This document shows positions 8,650 to 16,467 of a stretch of 64,000 nt of DNA, piece by piece. Both the position numbers and the translations under genes were made by a program. How positions within the stretch are numbered: position 1 is the first letter of the stretch; the number at the start of each line of letters is the position of its first letter. Source of the stretch: Propionivibrio limicola (GTDB lineage: Bacteria; Pseudomonadota; Gammaproteobacteria; Burkholderiales; Rhodocyclaceae). Where the stretch lies: NCBI RefSeq assembly GCF_009469695.1, contig NZ_SSSR01000015.1:1-64000 (forward strand). The letters run 5' to 3'. The notes below the pieces were generated by a model that did not search any database, was not told the DNA's origin, and worked only from the letters and a program-made list of their open reading frames with translations.

Positions 8650-9684
8650 GTGAAAGCGCTTGTTCTGAAGGAGTACAGCAAATTCTCTTATGAAGACGTT
8701 CCCATGCCGGAGATTGGGGCGGGAGAGGTTCTGATTCGCGTCAAGGCCTGCGGCATCTGCGGTAGCGATGTGCATGGCATGGACGGCAGCACCGGCCGGA
8801 GAATTCCGCCGATCATCATGGGGCATGAGGCGTCTGGCGTCGTCGAACGGATTGGCGGCGGCGTCACCGAATGGAACGCAGGGGATCGCGTTACGTTCGA
8901 TTCAACGGTGGTGACCCGGCAGGATTTTTATTCGCAAAAGGGCTTGTTCAACCTGAGCGACTATCGCAAGGTCCTCGGCGTGTCTTGCGGCGAGTATCGT
9001 CAGCATGGTGCGTTTGCCGAATATGTGGCGGTGCCGCAGTCGATTCTGTACCGCCTGCCGGAGAGCTTGAGCTTTGAGCACGCCGCGATGGTGGAGCCGG
9101 TGTCGGTGGCGTTCCATGCCGCCAATCTCATTCCGAGCGAGATCAACGACAGCGCGCTGGTCGTCGGCTGCGGCATGATCGGCCTTTTCGTCATTCAGGC
9201 GCTGCGCGTCAAGGGCTGCGGCAAGATCATTGCTGTCGATCTTGACCCATCGCGCCTCGACATGGCTTTGCAACTCGGTGCCGATTGCGCGATCCGGTCC
9301 GACGAGGGCGATGTGATCGAGAAGATCAAGGGGCTGACGCACGGCAGAGGCACCGACATGGCCTTTGAAGTCGTGGGCATCACGCCCACGGTGAACCTGG
9401 CGATAAACGCCGTCCGCAAAGGTGGCAAGGTCGGGTTGATCGGCAATCTTTCGCCGAAAGTCGAAATTCCGTTACAGGCCGTGGTGACCCGGCAACTCAC
9501 GCTATACGGTTCCTGTGCTTCTGCCGGCGAGTACCCGGCTTGCCTTGACATGATCGCAAGCGGACGCGTGAAAGTGGACGAAATGATCTCGGCAGTCGTG
9601 CCGCTCTCGGAAGCGGCGTCATGGTTCCACCGCCTGTACAAAGGGGAGCCGGGACTCATGAAGGTCATCGTCAAACCGGAATAA
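8650..9684 (+). CDS. Zinc-type MDR polyol/alcohol dehydrogenase
   Basis: This medium-chain dehydrogenase has 344 residues and resembles sorbitol (L-iditol), galactitol-phosphate and threonine dehydrogenases. Catalytic zinc ligands are visible as Cys37 (CGICGSDVHG) and His59-Glu60 (GHEASG). The cofactor fold has VVGCGMIGLFVIQAL. The four cysteines of the structural-zinc lobe found in most relatives are absent: the corresponding positions read Thr89, Asp92, Ser95 and Ser103. The same loss is known in animal sorbitol dehydrogenases, so activity need not be lost. The start is GTG after AAGGAG. It likely oxidises a polyol or sugar imported by the ABC system that follows. Confidence 0.88.
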   Translation: MKALVLKEYSKFSYEDVPMPEIGAGEVLIRVKACGICGSDVHGMDGSTGRRIPPIIMGHEASGVVERIGGGVTEWNAGDRVTFDSTVVTRQDFYSQKGLFNLSDYRKVLGVSCGEYRQHGAFAEYVAVPQSILYRLPESLSFEHAAMVEPVSVAFHAANLIPSEINDSALVVGCGMIGLFVIQALRVKGCGKIIAVDLDPSRLDMALQLGADCAIRSDEGDVIEKIKGLTHGRGTDMAFEVVGITPTVNLAINAVRKGGKVGLIGNLSPKVEIPLQAVVTRQLTLYGSCASAGEYPACLDMIASGRVKVDEMISAVVPLSEAASWFHRLYKGEPGLMKVIVKPE

Positions 9685-9705
9685 TTGGAATCGAGCGCGA
9701 AATTT

Positions 9706-9734
9706 TTGACTACACTGAATCCAGTGGCATTAAT
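9706..9734 (+). promoter_or_regulatory. Candidate sigma-70 promoter ahead of the ABC genes
   Basis: TTGACT at 9706-9711 is followed by a 17-bp spacer and ATTAAT at 9729-9734, in the gap between the dehydrogenase and the ABC ATPase. The -35 matches five of six consensus positions and the -10 four of six. It would allow the importer genes to be transcribed separately from the enzymes upstream. Confidence 0.4.
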
Positions 9735-9811
9735 CCGAATGGGTGCTGCGCGGCGGAATCAGCTTCTTCTTGGCGTTTCTCAAACTTGATTCGACGGATG
9801 AGGTCAGCGAC

Positions 9812-10915
9812 ATGTCTAACGTGATCCTGAAAAACGTTGTCAAGCGGTTCGGCTCAGTGACGGTGGTCGACAACCTGTCGATCGAAATCCGGGACAAGGA
9901 ATTTGCGGTGCTGGTCGGTTCATCCGGATGCGGCAAGACCACAGCGTTGCGAATGATCGCTGGACTCGAAGCCGTCACATCCGGCGAGATATTCATCGGC
10001 GATACGCTCGTCAATGATCTGGAGCCAAAGGATCGTGATATCGCCATGGTCTTCCAGAACTACGCGCTCTATCCGCACATGAACGTTCGAGAGAACATGG
10101 GGTTTGGGCTCAAAATCCGGAAAATTTCCAAGGAAGAGATCGATTCCCGGGTACAGGAGGCTGCAGATATTCTGGGCATCCATGAGTTGTTGGACAGGAA
10201 GCCCAAAGAGCTTTCCGGTGGGCAGCGGCAGCGCGTCGCGGTGGGAAGAGCCATCGTCCGCAAACCCAAAGTATTTCTCTTCGATGAGCCGCTCTCCAAC
10301 CTCGATGCCAAGTTGCGGGTGGCGATGCGGGCCGAAATCAGCAAGCTCCATCGTCGTCTGGGCGCCACCATCATCTACGTGACCCATGACCAGGTGGAAG
10401 CCATGACGATGGCCGACCGGATCTTCATCATGAACAAGGGGATCGTGCAGCAGAGTGGGGCACCAATGGAGGTTTATGCGCAACCGGCCAACCGTTTCGT
10501 TGCCGGTTTCATTGGTTCTCCGGCCATGAATTTCATCGAGGCTACGCTGGTTTCCGAAAACGGTGTCCTGCATGTTGAGGCCGGCGACTTCCGCGTTCAG
10601 ACGCCCGCGGCATTTTCCTCGCGTCTTGAGTCGCATGTCGGCAAGCAGATCATTTTCGGCGTGCGTCCCGAGGACATTTCCTTGCACGATCCTTCAGCCA
10701 ATGCCGGTGAGGGAAATACGGTGACCGCCAGAGCCGATGTCGTCGAAACCCTGGGTTCCGAGATTTTTGTGCATTTGAGTCAGGGAGAGCATTCCGTCGT
10801 CGCCCGAATGGAGGTGCCGGAACATCCGCTGACCGTCGGGCAGACTTTGCAGGTCGACCTGAAAATGTCAAAAACCCATGTTTTTGACAAAGAAACGTCG
10901 CAGGCAATCGTATAG
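9812..10915 (+). CDS. Sugar ABC transporter ATPase (MalK/UgpC/MsmK type)
   Basis: This is the ATP-hydrolysing subunit of a CUT1-type sugar importer and has 367 residues. Walker A is GSSGCGKTT (Lys42), the signature is LSGGQRQRVAVGRA, Walker B is VFLFDEPLSNLDAKLR, and the switch His lies in YVTHDQ. The C-terminal third is a TOBE/regulatory domain (GVRPEDISL). The ATG at 9812 follows a GAGGT and fits family N-termini (SNVILKNVVKRFG); the longer frame from 9743 adds unrelated residues. It precedes the binding protein and permeases, completing an importer typical of polyols and oligosaccharides. Confidence 0.9.
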   Translation: MSNVILKNVVKRFGSVTVVDNLSIEIRDKEFAVLVGSSGCGKTTALRMIAGLEAVTSGEIFIGDTLVNDLEPKDRDIAMVFQNYALYPHMNVRENMGFGLKIRKISKEEIDSRVQEAADILGIHELLDRKPKELSGGQRQRVAVGRAIVRKPKVFLFDEPLSNLDAKLRVAMRAEISKLHRRLGATIIYVTHDQVEAMTMADRIFIMNKGIVQQSGAPMEVYAQPANRFVAGFIGSPAMNFIEATLVSENGVLHVEAGDFRVQTPAAFSSRLESHVGKQIIFGVRPEDISLHDPSANAGEGNTVTARADVVETLGSEIFVHLSQGEHSVVARMEVPEHPLTVGQTLQVDLKMSKTHVFDKETSQAIV

Positions 10916-11086
10916 AAAACAGTGGCGATGTTTCGGGACAAATTGTTTCGTCCCTTTGGGGAGCTCCAACAAATAGTTCAATTTTTTCTTGGATTTGTGG
11001 AACTTGGACAACCTATACTGGTTTTGCCAATTATTGATGGATGGAGAGAGTTAATCAGGTAGTTGCTATTTTTTTGGGGAGGGATC

Positions 11087-12343
11087 ATGAGAAAGATTCT
11101 GGTGTTTATGCTGGGTGCTCTGACTTCGCTTTGTGTCTCCATGGGGGCCATGGCCCAAGTTAAAGAGATTCGAGTCCTGCTGGCAAACCATCCTTACGGC
11201 GATCTTCTTAAGTCGGCGATTCCCGAATTCGAGAACGCTACGGGGATTAGGGTTAACGTCGAAAGCCTTCAGGAAAGTCAGCTCACCACGAAGTTGACGA
11301 CTGAGTTTGCAACGAATTCCTCGTCGGTGGACGTCTTCATGACCCGCCCGTTGCAAGAAGGCAAGATGTTCTACAAGAACGGTTGGTATGAGCCGCTGAT
11401 GACTTATGACTTTTCGGATTATCCGAAAAACGTCATGAGCGTCAGTACGTTCGGGCAAAAATCCTACATCGTTCCGCTGGTGACCGAATGGCAGGTTCTC
11501 TATTACCGGAAAGATGTTTTCAAGGAAGCAGGTATCAAGGTCCCGACAAACTTTACCGAGCTTGAGGCCGCTGCCAAGAAACTCAATTCCGATAGCCTGG
11601 CAGGAATCGCCTCCCGCGGAAAGGGCGCGGCGGCAGTGACTCAGGCGTCCAGCTATATCTATAACTTTGGCGGGCTTTACCTCGATAAAGGCGTGGCCGT
11701 ATTCAACTCGAAACCGGCAATCGATGCTCTCCGTTTCTACGGGAAGCTTCTTGGCAACTATGGACCCAAAGGCGTGACCTCAATGTCTTGGGAAAACATC
11801 ATGCCGTTGTTCCAGGCCGGCAAGGTCGCCATGTGGACGGATGCCTCGGTGTTCTATGGTCAGATCATTGATCCTGCCAAGACACAAGTCTCCGCGGAGA
11901 ATGTCGGAATTGCCAATTTCCCGGCCGGTCCGAAAATGAATTCTCCGTTCATTGTGACTTCCTGGGGCATCGCGGTTGCCAAACAATCCAAGAACAAGGA
12001 TCTGGCAATGAGATTCCTTGAGTGGGCGACAAGCAAGGAACTTGCGGCGAAAGGGATGCTTGCCAACATCACGATGGCTCGCTCTTCGGTCTGGGAAGAT
12101 CCGGCGATTCTGGCGAAAGTAAACCCTGGTCTCGTTGAAACCCGCGCCTATGCCGCCAAGTTCGGCAATCCGCTGGATCGCCCCTACATGAGCGCGGTCG
12201 GCGAGGCTCGTGATCTGATCGGTGAGTTGATCATCGAATCGATCAATACTAGGGGGGCGTCGGCAAATCTGGAGAAAATGGCAAAAGAGAAAGTTGCCAA
12301 AGTGAATGAAATTCTGGAAGACACTGGCGAATACGGTAAGTAA
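11087..12343 (+). CDS. Sugar ABC transporter substrate-binding protein
   Basis: This is a periplasmic family-1 extracellular solute-binding protein of 418 residues. A signal peptide (about residues 1-24, MRKILVFMLGALTSLC, ending near AMAQ) directs export. The mature part begins with IRVLLANHPYGDLLKSAIPEFE, the usual start of the type I sugar-binder fold. The ATG at 11087 is set by GGGGAGGG just upstream. The 171-bp gap before it contains a TATACT at 11014-11019 that could be a -10 element with a poor -35. A long hairpin follows the gene and may allow more binding protein than permease to be made. Confidence 0.9.
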   Translation: MRKILVFMLGALTSLCVSMGAMAQVKEIRVLLANHPYGDLLKSAIPEFENATGIRVNVESLQESQLTTKLTTEFATNSSSVDVFMTRPLQEGKMFYKNGWYEPLMTYDFSDYPKNVMSVSTFGQKSYIVPLVTEWQVLYYRKDVFKEAGIKVPTNFTELEAAAKKLNSDSLAGIASRGKGAAAVTQASSYIYNFGGLYLDKGVAVFNSKPAIDALRFYGKLLGNYGPKGVTSMSWENIMPLFQAGKVAMWTDASVFYGQIIDPAKTQVSAENVGIANFPAGPKMNSPFIVTSWGIAVAKQSKNKDLAMRFLEWATSKELAAKGMLANITMARSSVWEDPAILAKVNPGLVETRAYAAKFGNPLDRPYMSAVGEARDLIGELIIESINTRGASANLEKMAKEKVAKVNEILEDTGEYGK

Positions 12344-12394
12344 TGTTTCTGGCGTGAAGCGCGGATAAAGCGACTTGACGCTTGCTGATGAGGT

Positions 12395-12467
12395 GAAATT
12401 GTCTGGTTGAAATTCCGGTCATCCGGTTGTCGTAAAACCGGATGACCGGGTTGTACCGGACAATTTC
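12395..12467 (+). promoter_or_regulatory. Two-tier intercistronic hairpin between binding protein and permease genes
   Basis: A perfect 14-bp stem (12415-12428 with 12436-12449, seven-base loop) is enclosed by a second 12-bp stem (12395-12406 with 12456-12467, one G-U pair). In the RNA this forms a roughly 73-nt rod. It lies 52 bp after the binding-protein stop and 33 bp before the first permease, with no T-run. Such structures after malE-type genes stabilise the upstream message or damp downstream expression. That role is inferred from position. Confidence 0.6.
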
Positions 12468-12499
12468 CCGGTTCGGGGCTTTTCATTCCGGAGGTCCTT

Positions 12500-13378
12500 A
12501 TGGCTCAGTCAAGTTTCACGGAGCGGAATCTGCGGATATTGTTTCCTCTTCCGGCGATAATTTTTGTCGCCTTGTTGATGATTTTTCCCGTTCTTTACAC
12601 GCTGTTTCTTAGTTTCACCAACTGGAATCTCACTTCCGGTGCCCCGTTTTCTTTTGTCGGTTTCAAAAGCTATGCAAGGGTGCTTGCTGAACCGCGTTTC
12701 CTGCATGCCCTTAGCCGAACTTTTGCGTTCACGTTTTTCGCGGTGGTCATCGAGGGATTCCTCGGTGTGGCTATCGCGATCATTCTGAACCGGGCGTTTG
12801 TCGGAAAAAGTGTCGCCAAGCTCATGCTACTTTTGCCGCTTGTCGCAACGCCTGTTGCCGTCGGTATCGTCTTCAACCTTTTCTACGATCCGACCATTGG
12901 CCTGGCCAATTTCATGCTGCAATCCGTTGGATTGCCGCAGGGGTTGTGGATTTCAAGTTCGGCGACGGTGATTCCTTCGCTGATCCTCGTCGACGTCTGG
13001 CAGTGGACGCCCATGATCACGCTTATTGTTCTGGCGGGGCTGGCCGGGCTTTCCGAGGAACCGGTTGAAGCGGCGCGGGTGGATGGCGCAAGCGAGTGGC
13101 AGATTCTGAGATATGTCACCATCCCCATGGTCATGCCAGTCATTCTGACCGCCGTCATCCTCCGCTTGATCGACGCGCTTAAAACCTTCGACATCATTTT
13201 TGCCATGACAGGAGGAGGACCCGGCTATGCGTCGGAAACGCTCAATATCCTGGGGTTCAAATACAGCTTTGAATATTTCCGGATGGGTCAGTCTTCCGTC
13301 ATCCTTGTCGTGCTGTTTCTTGTCGTTTTTGCATGTAGCCTGGGGATCATGAAACTGCGGGCAGCTTCCGAAACTTAA
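12500..13378 (+). CDS. Sugar ABC transporter permease (MalF/UgpA type)
   Basis: This is an inner-membrane permease of 292 residues with about six hydrophobic segments, the first at residues 14-37. The ABC-coupling EAA loop is visible as EEPVEAARVDGASEWQILRYVTIP. A GGAGG precedes the ATG. It pairs with the next gene to form the heterodimeric channel of the CUT1 importer. Confidence 0.9.
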   Translation: MAQSSFTERNLRILFPLPAIIFVALLMIFPVLYTLFLSFTNWNLTSGAPFSFVGFKSYARVLAEPRFLHALSRTFAFTFFAVVIEGFLGVAIAIILNRAFVGKSVAKLMLLLPLVATPVAVGIVFNLFYDPTIGLANFMLQSVGLPQGLWISSSATVIPSLILVDVWQWTPMITLIVLAGLAGLSEEPVEAARVDGASEWQILRYVTIPMVMPVILTAVILRLIDALKTFDIIFAMTGGGPGYASETLNILGFKYSFEYFRMGQSSVILVVLFLVVFACSLGIMKLRAASET

Positions 13379-13417
13379 GGCGTAATCAGACAAATCAGAC
13401 ATCGCCGGGAGTTCCTC

Positions 13418-14233
13418 ATGAAGAAGAAACTCGTTTCGACTATATTTTTCTATCTTCTTGTGACGGGAATTGCGCTTGTCGTGTTGTTCCCGTTTGTCTG
13501 GATGCTTGCCTCCTCGTTCAAAACACAAGTCGACATCATTTCCTGGCCGCCAAAATTCATCTTTTCACCAACGCTTCAGAACTATCAGAAAGTTTTCGGC
13601 GAACAGGATTTTCTGAAGTATTTCTTTAACTCGACAATAATCGGCGCTGTTTCTGTCGGTTTGTCTCTTGTTCTTGGACTGCCAGCAGCTTATTCAATTT
13701 CGCGTTACGCGCAGAAGAAACTCGCGGTATTCATACTGCTCGCACGTCTTATGCCCGGTATTTCGTTTCTCATGCCTTGGTATATCGTATTTTCACGCCT
13801 CAATCTCATGGACAGCTATGTCGCCCTGATCCTGAGTCACATGCTGATTTCGTTGCCCATCGTCGTGTGGATCATGTCGACCTACTTCAGCACGATTCCG
13901 CGTGAAATGGAGGAATCGGCGATGGTCGATGGCGCAACCCGTCAATACGCCTTTTTCACAATTATTCTTCCGCTGTCTGGGCCCGGCATCATTACTGCGA
14001 CAACCCTGTCCTTCATTTTTTCATGGAATAACTTCATGTTTTCTCAAGTTCTCAGCATGGAAAAAACGAAGACACTTCCCATCGCGGTCTATAACTTTGT
14101 TTCCTATGCCGAAGTCGACTGGGGTGGCGTGATGGCCGCCGCCGTCGCGATCATGGCCCCTGCCATTGTTCTGACCATGATTTTCCAGAAATATGTGGTG
14201 AAGGGGCTGACGATGGGAGCGGTAAAGGGGTAG
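13418..14233 (+). CDS. Sugar ABC transporter permease (MalG/UgpE type)
   Basis: This is the second inner-membrane permease, 271 residues, with six predicted membrane segments. The coupling loop reads EMEESAMVDGATRQYAFFTIILP. The N-terminal pattern LFPFVWMLASSFKT and the C-terminal end (KYVVKGLTMGAVKG) are typical of MalG-type subunits. It is 39 bp downstream of the first permease and is the last gene of the island, ending 51 bp before a terminator. Confidence 0.9.
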   Translation: MKKKLVSTIFFYLLVTGIALVVLFPFVWMLASSFKTQVDIISWPPKFIFSPTLQNYQKVFGEQDFLKYFFNSTIIGAVSVGLSLVLGLPAAYSISRYAQKKLAVFILLARLMPGISFLMPWYIVFSRLNLMDSYVALILSHMLISLPIVVWIMSTYFSTIPREMEESAMVDGATRQYAFFTIILPLSGPGIITATTLSFIFSWNNFMFSQVLSMEKTKTLPIAVYNFVSYAEVDWGGVMAAAVAIMAPAIVLTMIFQKYVVKGLTMGAVKG

Positions 14234-14284
14234 TTGGGTGCGCTGGGGCGTTATGGCGGCAAAGCAGGACCTCCAGATAAAGAA

Positions 14285-14323
14285 AAACGCCGGGAGCAGA
14301 CGCTATCCCGGCGTTTCTTTCTC
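14285..14323. terminator. Bidirectional intrinsic terminator ending the sugar island
   Basis: An 11-bp perfect stem, AAACGCCGGGA (14285-14295) with TCCCGGCGTTT (14306-14316), has a ten-base loop. It is followed by CTTTCTC on the plus strand and preceded by an A-rich tract that gives a T-run on the minus strand. It lies between the convergent permease and isomerase genes and can serve both. Confidence 0.8.
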
Positions 14324-14367
14324 AATGTGCGACAGGTGCGATTTACCTGCCGCGACCCATTGTTCAA

Positions 14368-15150
14368 TCACTGAACCTTGGCTTTGGCGCGAAGGCCCTC
14401 CACCATCTTTGTAATCATTTGGGCTTGGGCTTGTTGCAACAGGCGCGGTTTGACTTCGTCAAACGCGGGGGCGTTCAACGGGCGGGTGTCGTCGAGCTGG
14501 ATTACGTGGAAACCAAAGTCGGTTTTGATCGGGGTTTCCGTGTATTTTCCTTTGCTCAGTCCGGTGAGGGCTTCGGCGAAGGGTTTGACGAAATTTCCGG
14601 AGCTGGCCCAGCCCAGATCGCCGCCGTTTTCCTTGGTGCCGGGGTCAACCGACTGCTTGGCGAGTTCGTCAAATTTGCCGCCTTTCTTCAGGCTGGCGAT
14701 GATCGCTTTGGCTTCGTCTTCGGTCTTGACCAGAATGTGGCGGGCCTTGTACTCGGTGGAGCCGAGTTGTGCCTTGATGCGTTCGTAATCCGCCTTCAAC
14801 TGCGCATCGCTGACCGGGTGCTTCTTGATGTAATCCTGAACATAGGCACGGATGAACAGAGCTTGGCGCGCGGCCTCTGCTTGAGCGGCGACTTCGGGTT
14901 TCTTGTCGACGCCGGCTTTCTTGGCTTCCTGAATCAGCAGTTCGCGGCGGATCAGCTCTTCACGTACGGCTTTCTTCAGTTCCGGCGTGTCGGGGGCGCC
15001 TTGGGATTTTTGCTCGGCCATGAAGACGTTGGCCGTCGCTTGCGAAATCGCAACTCCGTTGACCGTAACGAAGGGGTCGGCAGCCGAGACGGTTGCCGAC
15101 AAAGTGGCGCCAACAAACAGCGCGGCCGCAAGTTTCGTGAGGTTAGGCAT
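14368..15150 (-). CDS. Exported PpiC-type peptidyl-prolyl isomerase
   Basis: This is a periplasmic parvulin-type foldase of 260 residues. A signal peptide covers about residues 1-23 (MPNLTKLAAALFVGATLS, ending VSAA). An N-terminal SurA-like helical region follows, then the rotamase domain starting near EYKARHILVKTEDEAK. That domain includes FDELAKQSVDPGTKENGGDLGW and ends in FGFHVIQLDD. The ATG at 15150 is chosen because AAGGAA lies seven bases upstream and the signal peptide starts there. It is the last of a minus-strand group after bolA and yciI. It probably helps outer-membrane or secreted protein folding. Confidence 0.9.
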   Translation of the reverse strand: MPNLTKLAAALFVGATLSATVSAADPFVTVNGVAISQATANVFMAEQKSQGAPDTPELKKAVREELIRRELLIQEAKKAGVDKKPEVAAQAEAARQALFIRAYVQDYIKKHPVSDAQLKADYERIKAQLGSTEYKARHILVKTEDEAKAIIASLKKGGKFDELAKQSVDPGTKENGGDLGWASSGNFVKPFAEALTGLSKGKYTETPIKTDFGFHVIQLDDTRPLNAPAFDEVKPRLLQQAQAQMITKMVEGLRAKAKVQ

Positions 15151-15247
15151 GAGGACATTCCTTCTGTTTAGGTTGTGATGCTTCGTACTTCTGGTCTGAA
15201 AAGGGGGGGGAACCAATCGCCCATGGCCGCCGGTTTGGTGATGCCGG

Positions 15248-15565
15248 TCATGGCCGAGAGTCGATTTCTTCCGGGGTCAGTGCGTTAATGCTTAGCGCAT
15301 GGATTTTACTATGCATCAGGTCGCCGAGAGCGACATAGATGCGGCGGTGGCGGTTTAGCGTTGAAAGACCGGCAAACTCAGTGGATACAATCCGTAGCCG
15401 ATAATGGCGGCCACCGTTTTGCGCACCCGCGTGTCCGGCGTGGAGCGCCGAGTCGTCGATGAGGTCGATCTGTTGCGGGTTGAGCGTGGATAAGCGGTGT
15501 TGCATTTCGATTTCGAGTGCGGCGGCGTTGGCATGTTCAGGTTTTTCCGGATTGGCATCGCTCAT
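15248..15565 (-). CDS. BolA-family protein
   Basis: This is a small BolA/IbaG-like protein of 105 residues. Family members work with monothiol glutaredoxins in iron-sulfur handling and stress-related morphology control. The conserved core includes [42 protein letters not shown] and the C-terminal [13 protein letters not shown]. The histidines of AGH and the cysteine-free loop fit the BolA type. The start overlaps the yciI stop (ATGA), so expression is coupled to the preceding gene. Confidence 0.9.
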   Translation of the reverse strand: MSDANPEKPEHANAAALEIEMQHRLSTLNPQQIDLIDDSALHAGHAGAQNGGRHYRLRIVSTEFAGLSTLNRHRRIYVALGDLMHSKIHALSINALTPEEIDSRP

Positions 15566-15864
15566 GCCGGAAAAACTTTCTTGAACGGCTTGATGGTGAT
15601 CTTGGCGTAGACACCCGCGGCGACATAGGGGTCGGCGTCGGCCCAGGATTTCGCTTCTTCGAGCGAGGCGAATTCGGCCAGAATCAGGCTACCGGTAAAA
15701 CCCGCCGGGCCGGGATCGGGCGAATCGATCGACGGAAAGGGGCCGGCGGTGAGTAGCCGCCCTTCGTCCTGTAATGCCTGTAAGCGCTGCAAGTGCGCTG
15801 GCCGCGCCGCGAGCCGTTTCTCCAGCGTGTCCGGTTTGTCTTCCCCGATGATTGCGTAGAGCAT
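15562..15864 (-). CDS. YciI-family protein
   Basis: This is a 100-residue YciI-like ferredoxin-fold protein. Visible features are the [17 protein letters not shown] start, the [11 protein letters not shown] helix with the conserved His, the [11 protein letters not shown] turn and [12 protein letters not shown] near the end. The biochemical role of the family is poorly defined. The ATG at 15864 has GGAGGAG upstream, and homology begins there, so the longer open frame is discounted. It overlaps yciB upstream by one base and bolA downstream by four. Confidence 0.88.
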   Translation of the reverse strand: MLYAIIGEDKPDTLEKRLAARPAHLQRLQALQDEGRLLTAGPFPSIDSPDPGPAGFTGSLILAEFASLEEAKSWADADPYVAAGVYAKITIKPFKKVFPA

Positions 15865-16400
15865 TACTTCTCCTCCATGTACTTGCTGAGCACGAGCCCC
15901 TGGCCGAGTGCAAATAGAAGCATCAATCCCGTGCCACCGAACAGCTTGAAGTTGACCCAGGCTTCGGTCGATAAACCAAGGCCGAAAGCGACGGCCAGGT
16001 TGGCGAATCCCATGAACACGAAGAAACCGGCCCATGCCCAGTTCAGGCGATCCCAGATCCTGGCGGGCAGTTCGATCTGCTGACCGAGCAGCAGGCGAAT
16101 CAGGTTCCGCTTCAGGAAAAGGGCGCTACCGGCCAAGGCCAGTGCGAAGAACCAGTAGAGCACGGTCGGTTTCCACTTGATGAAGGTTTCGTCATGGAAA
16201 AAAAGCGTCATGCCGCCGAATACGGTAATGATGGCGAGACTGATCCATAGCATGGTGTCGACCTTGCGATGCCGGAACCAGGCCCAGGCGATCTGACCGA
16301 AGGTGGCGGCGATGGCGACCCCGGTGGCGACGAAAATATTCGTGAGTTTGAAGGCGGCGAAGAAGAGGATGACCGGGAAGAGATCGAAGAGAAATTTCAT
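15864..16400 (-). CDS. yciB: Septation protein A / intracellular septation protein
   Basis: This inner-membrane protein of 178 residues has five predicted membrane segments and belongs to the YciB/IspZ family. Members influence cell envelope and septum formation by an unclear mechanism. The start [17 protein letters not shown], the [12 protein letters not shown] loop and the C-terminal [20 protein letters not shown] are characteristic. It is the first gene of a four-gene minus-strand group (yciB-yciI-bolA-ppiC), divergent from the FIST gene. Confidence 0.93.
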   Translation of the reverse strand: MKFLFDLFPVILFFAAFKLTNIFVATGVAIAATFGQIAWAWFRHRKVDTMLWISLAIITVFGGMTLFFHDETFIKWKPTVLYWFFALALAGSALFLKRNLIRLLLGQQIELPARIWDRLNWAWAGFFVFMGFANLAVAFGLGLSTEAWVNFKLFGGTGLMLLFALGQGLVLSKYMEEK

Positions 16401-16467
16401 GATTAAACCGGCTAGAATGGCGGTCGATTATGGCTGATTTGGCCGGATACTGTCCATGGCTTGAGGC

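Noticed and set aside
10916-10960. Terminator after the ABC ATPase gene (GGGAC with GTCCC)
   Set aside because: The stem is only five base pairs with a ten-base loop and a poor T-run, too weak to call.
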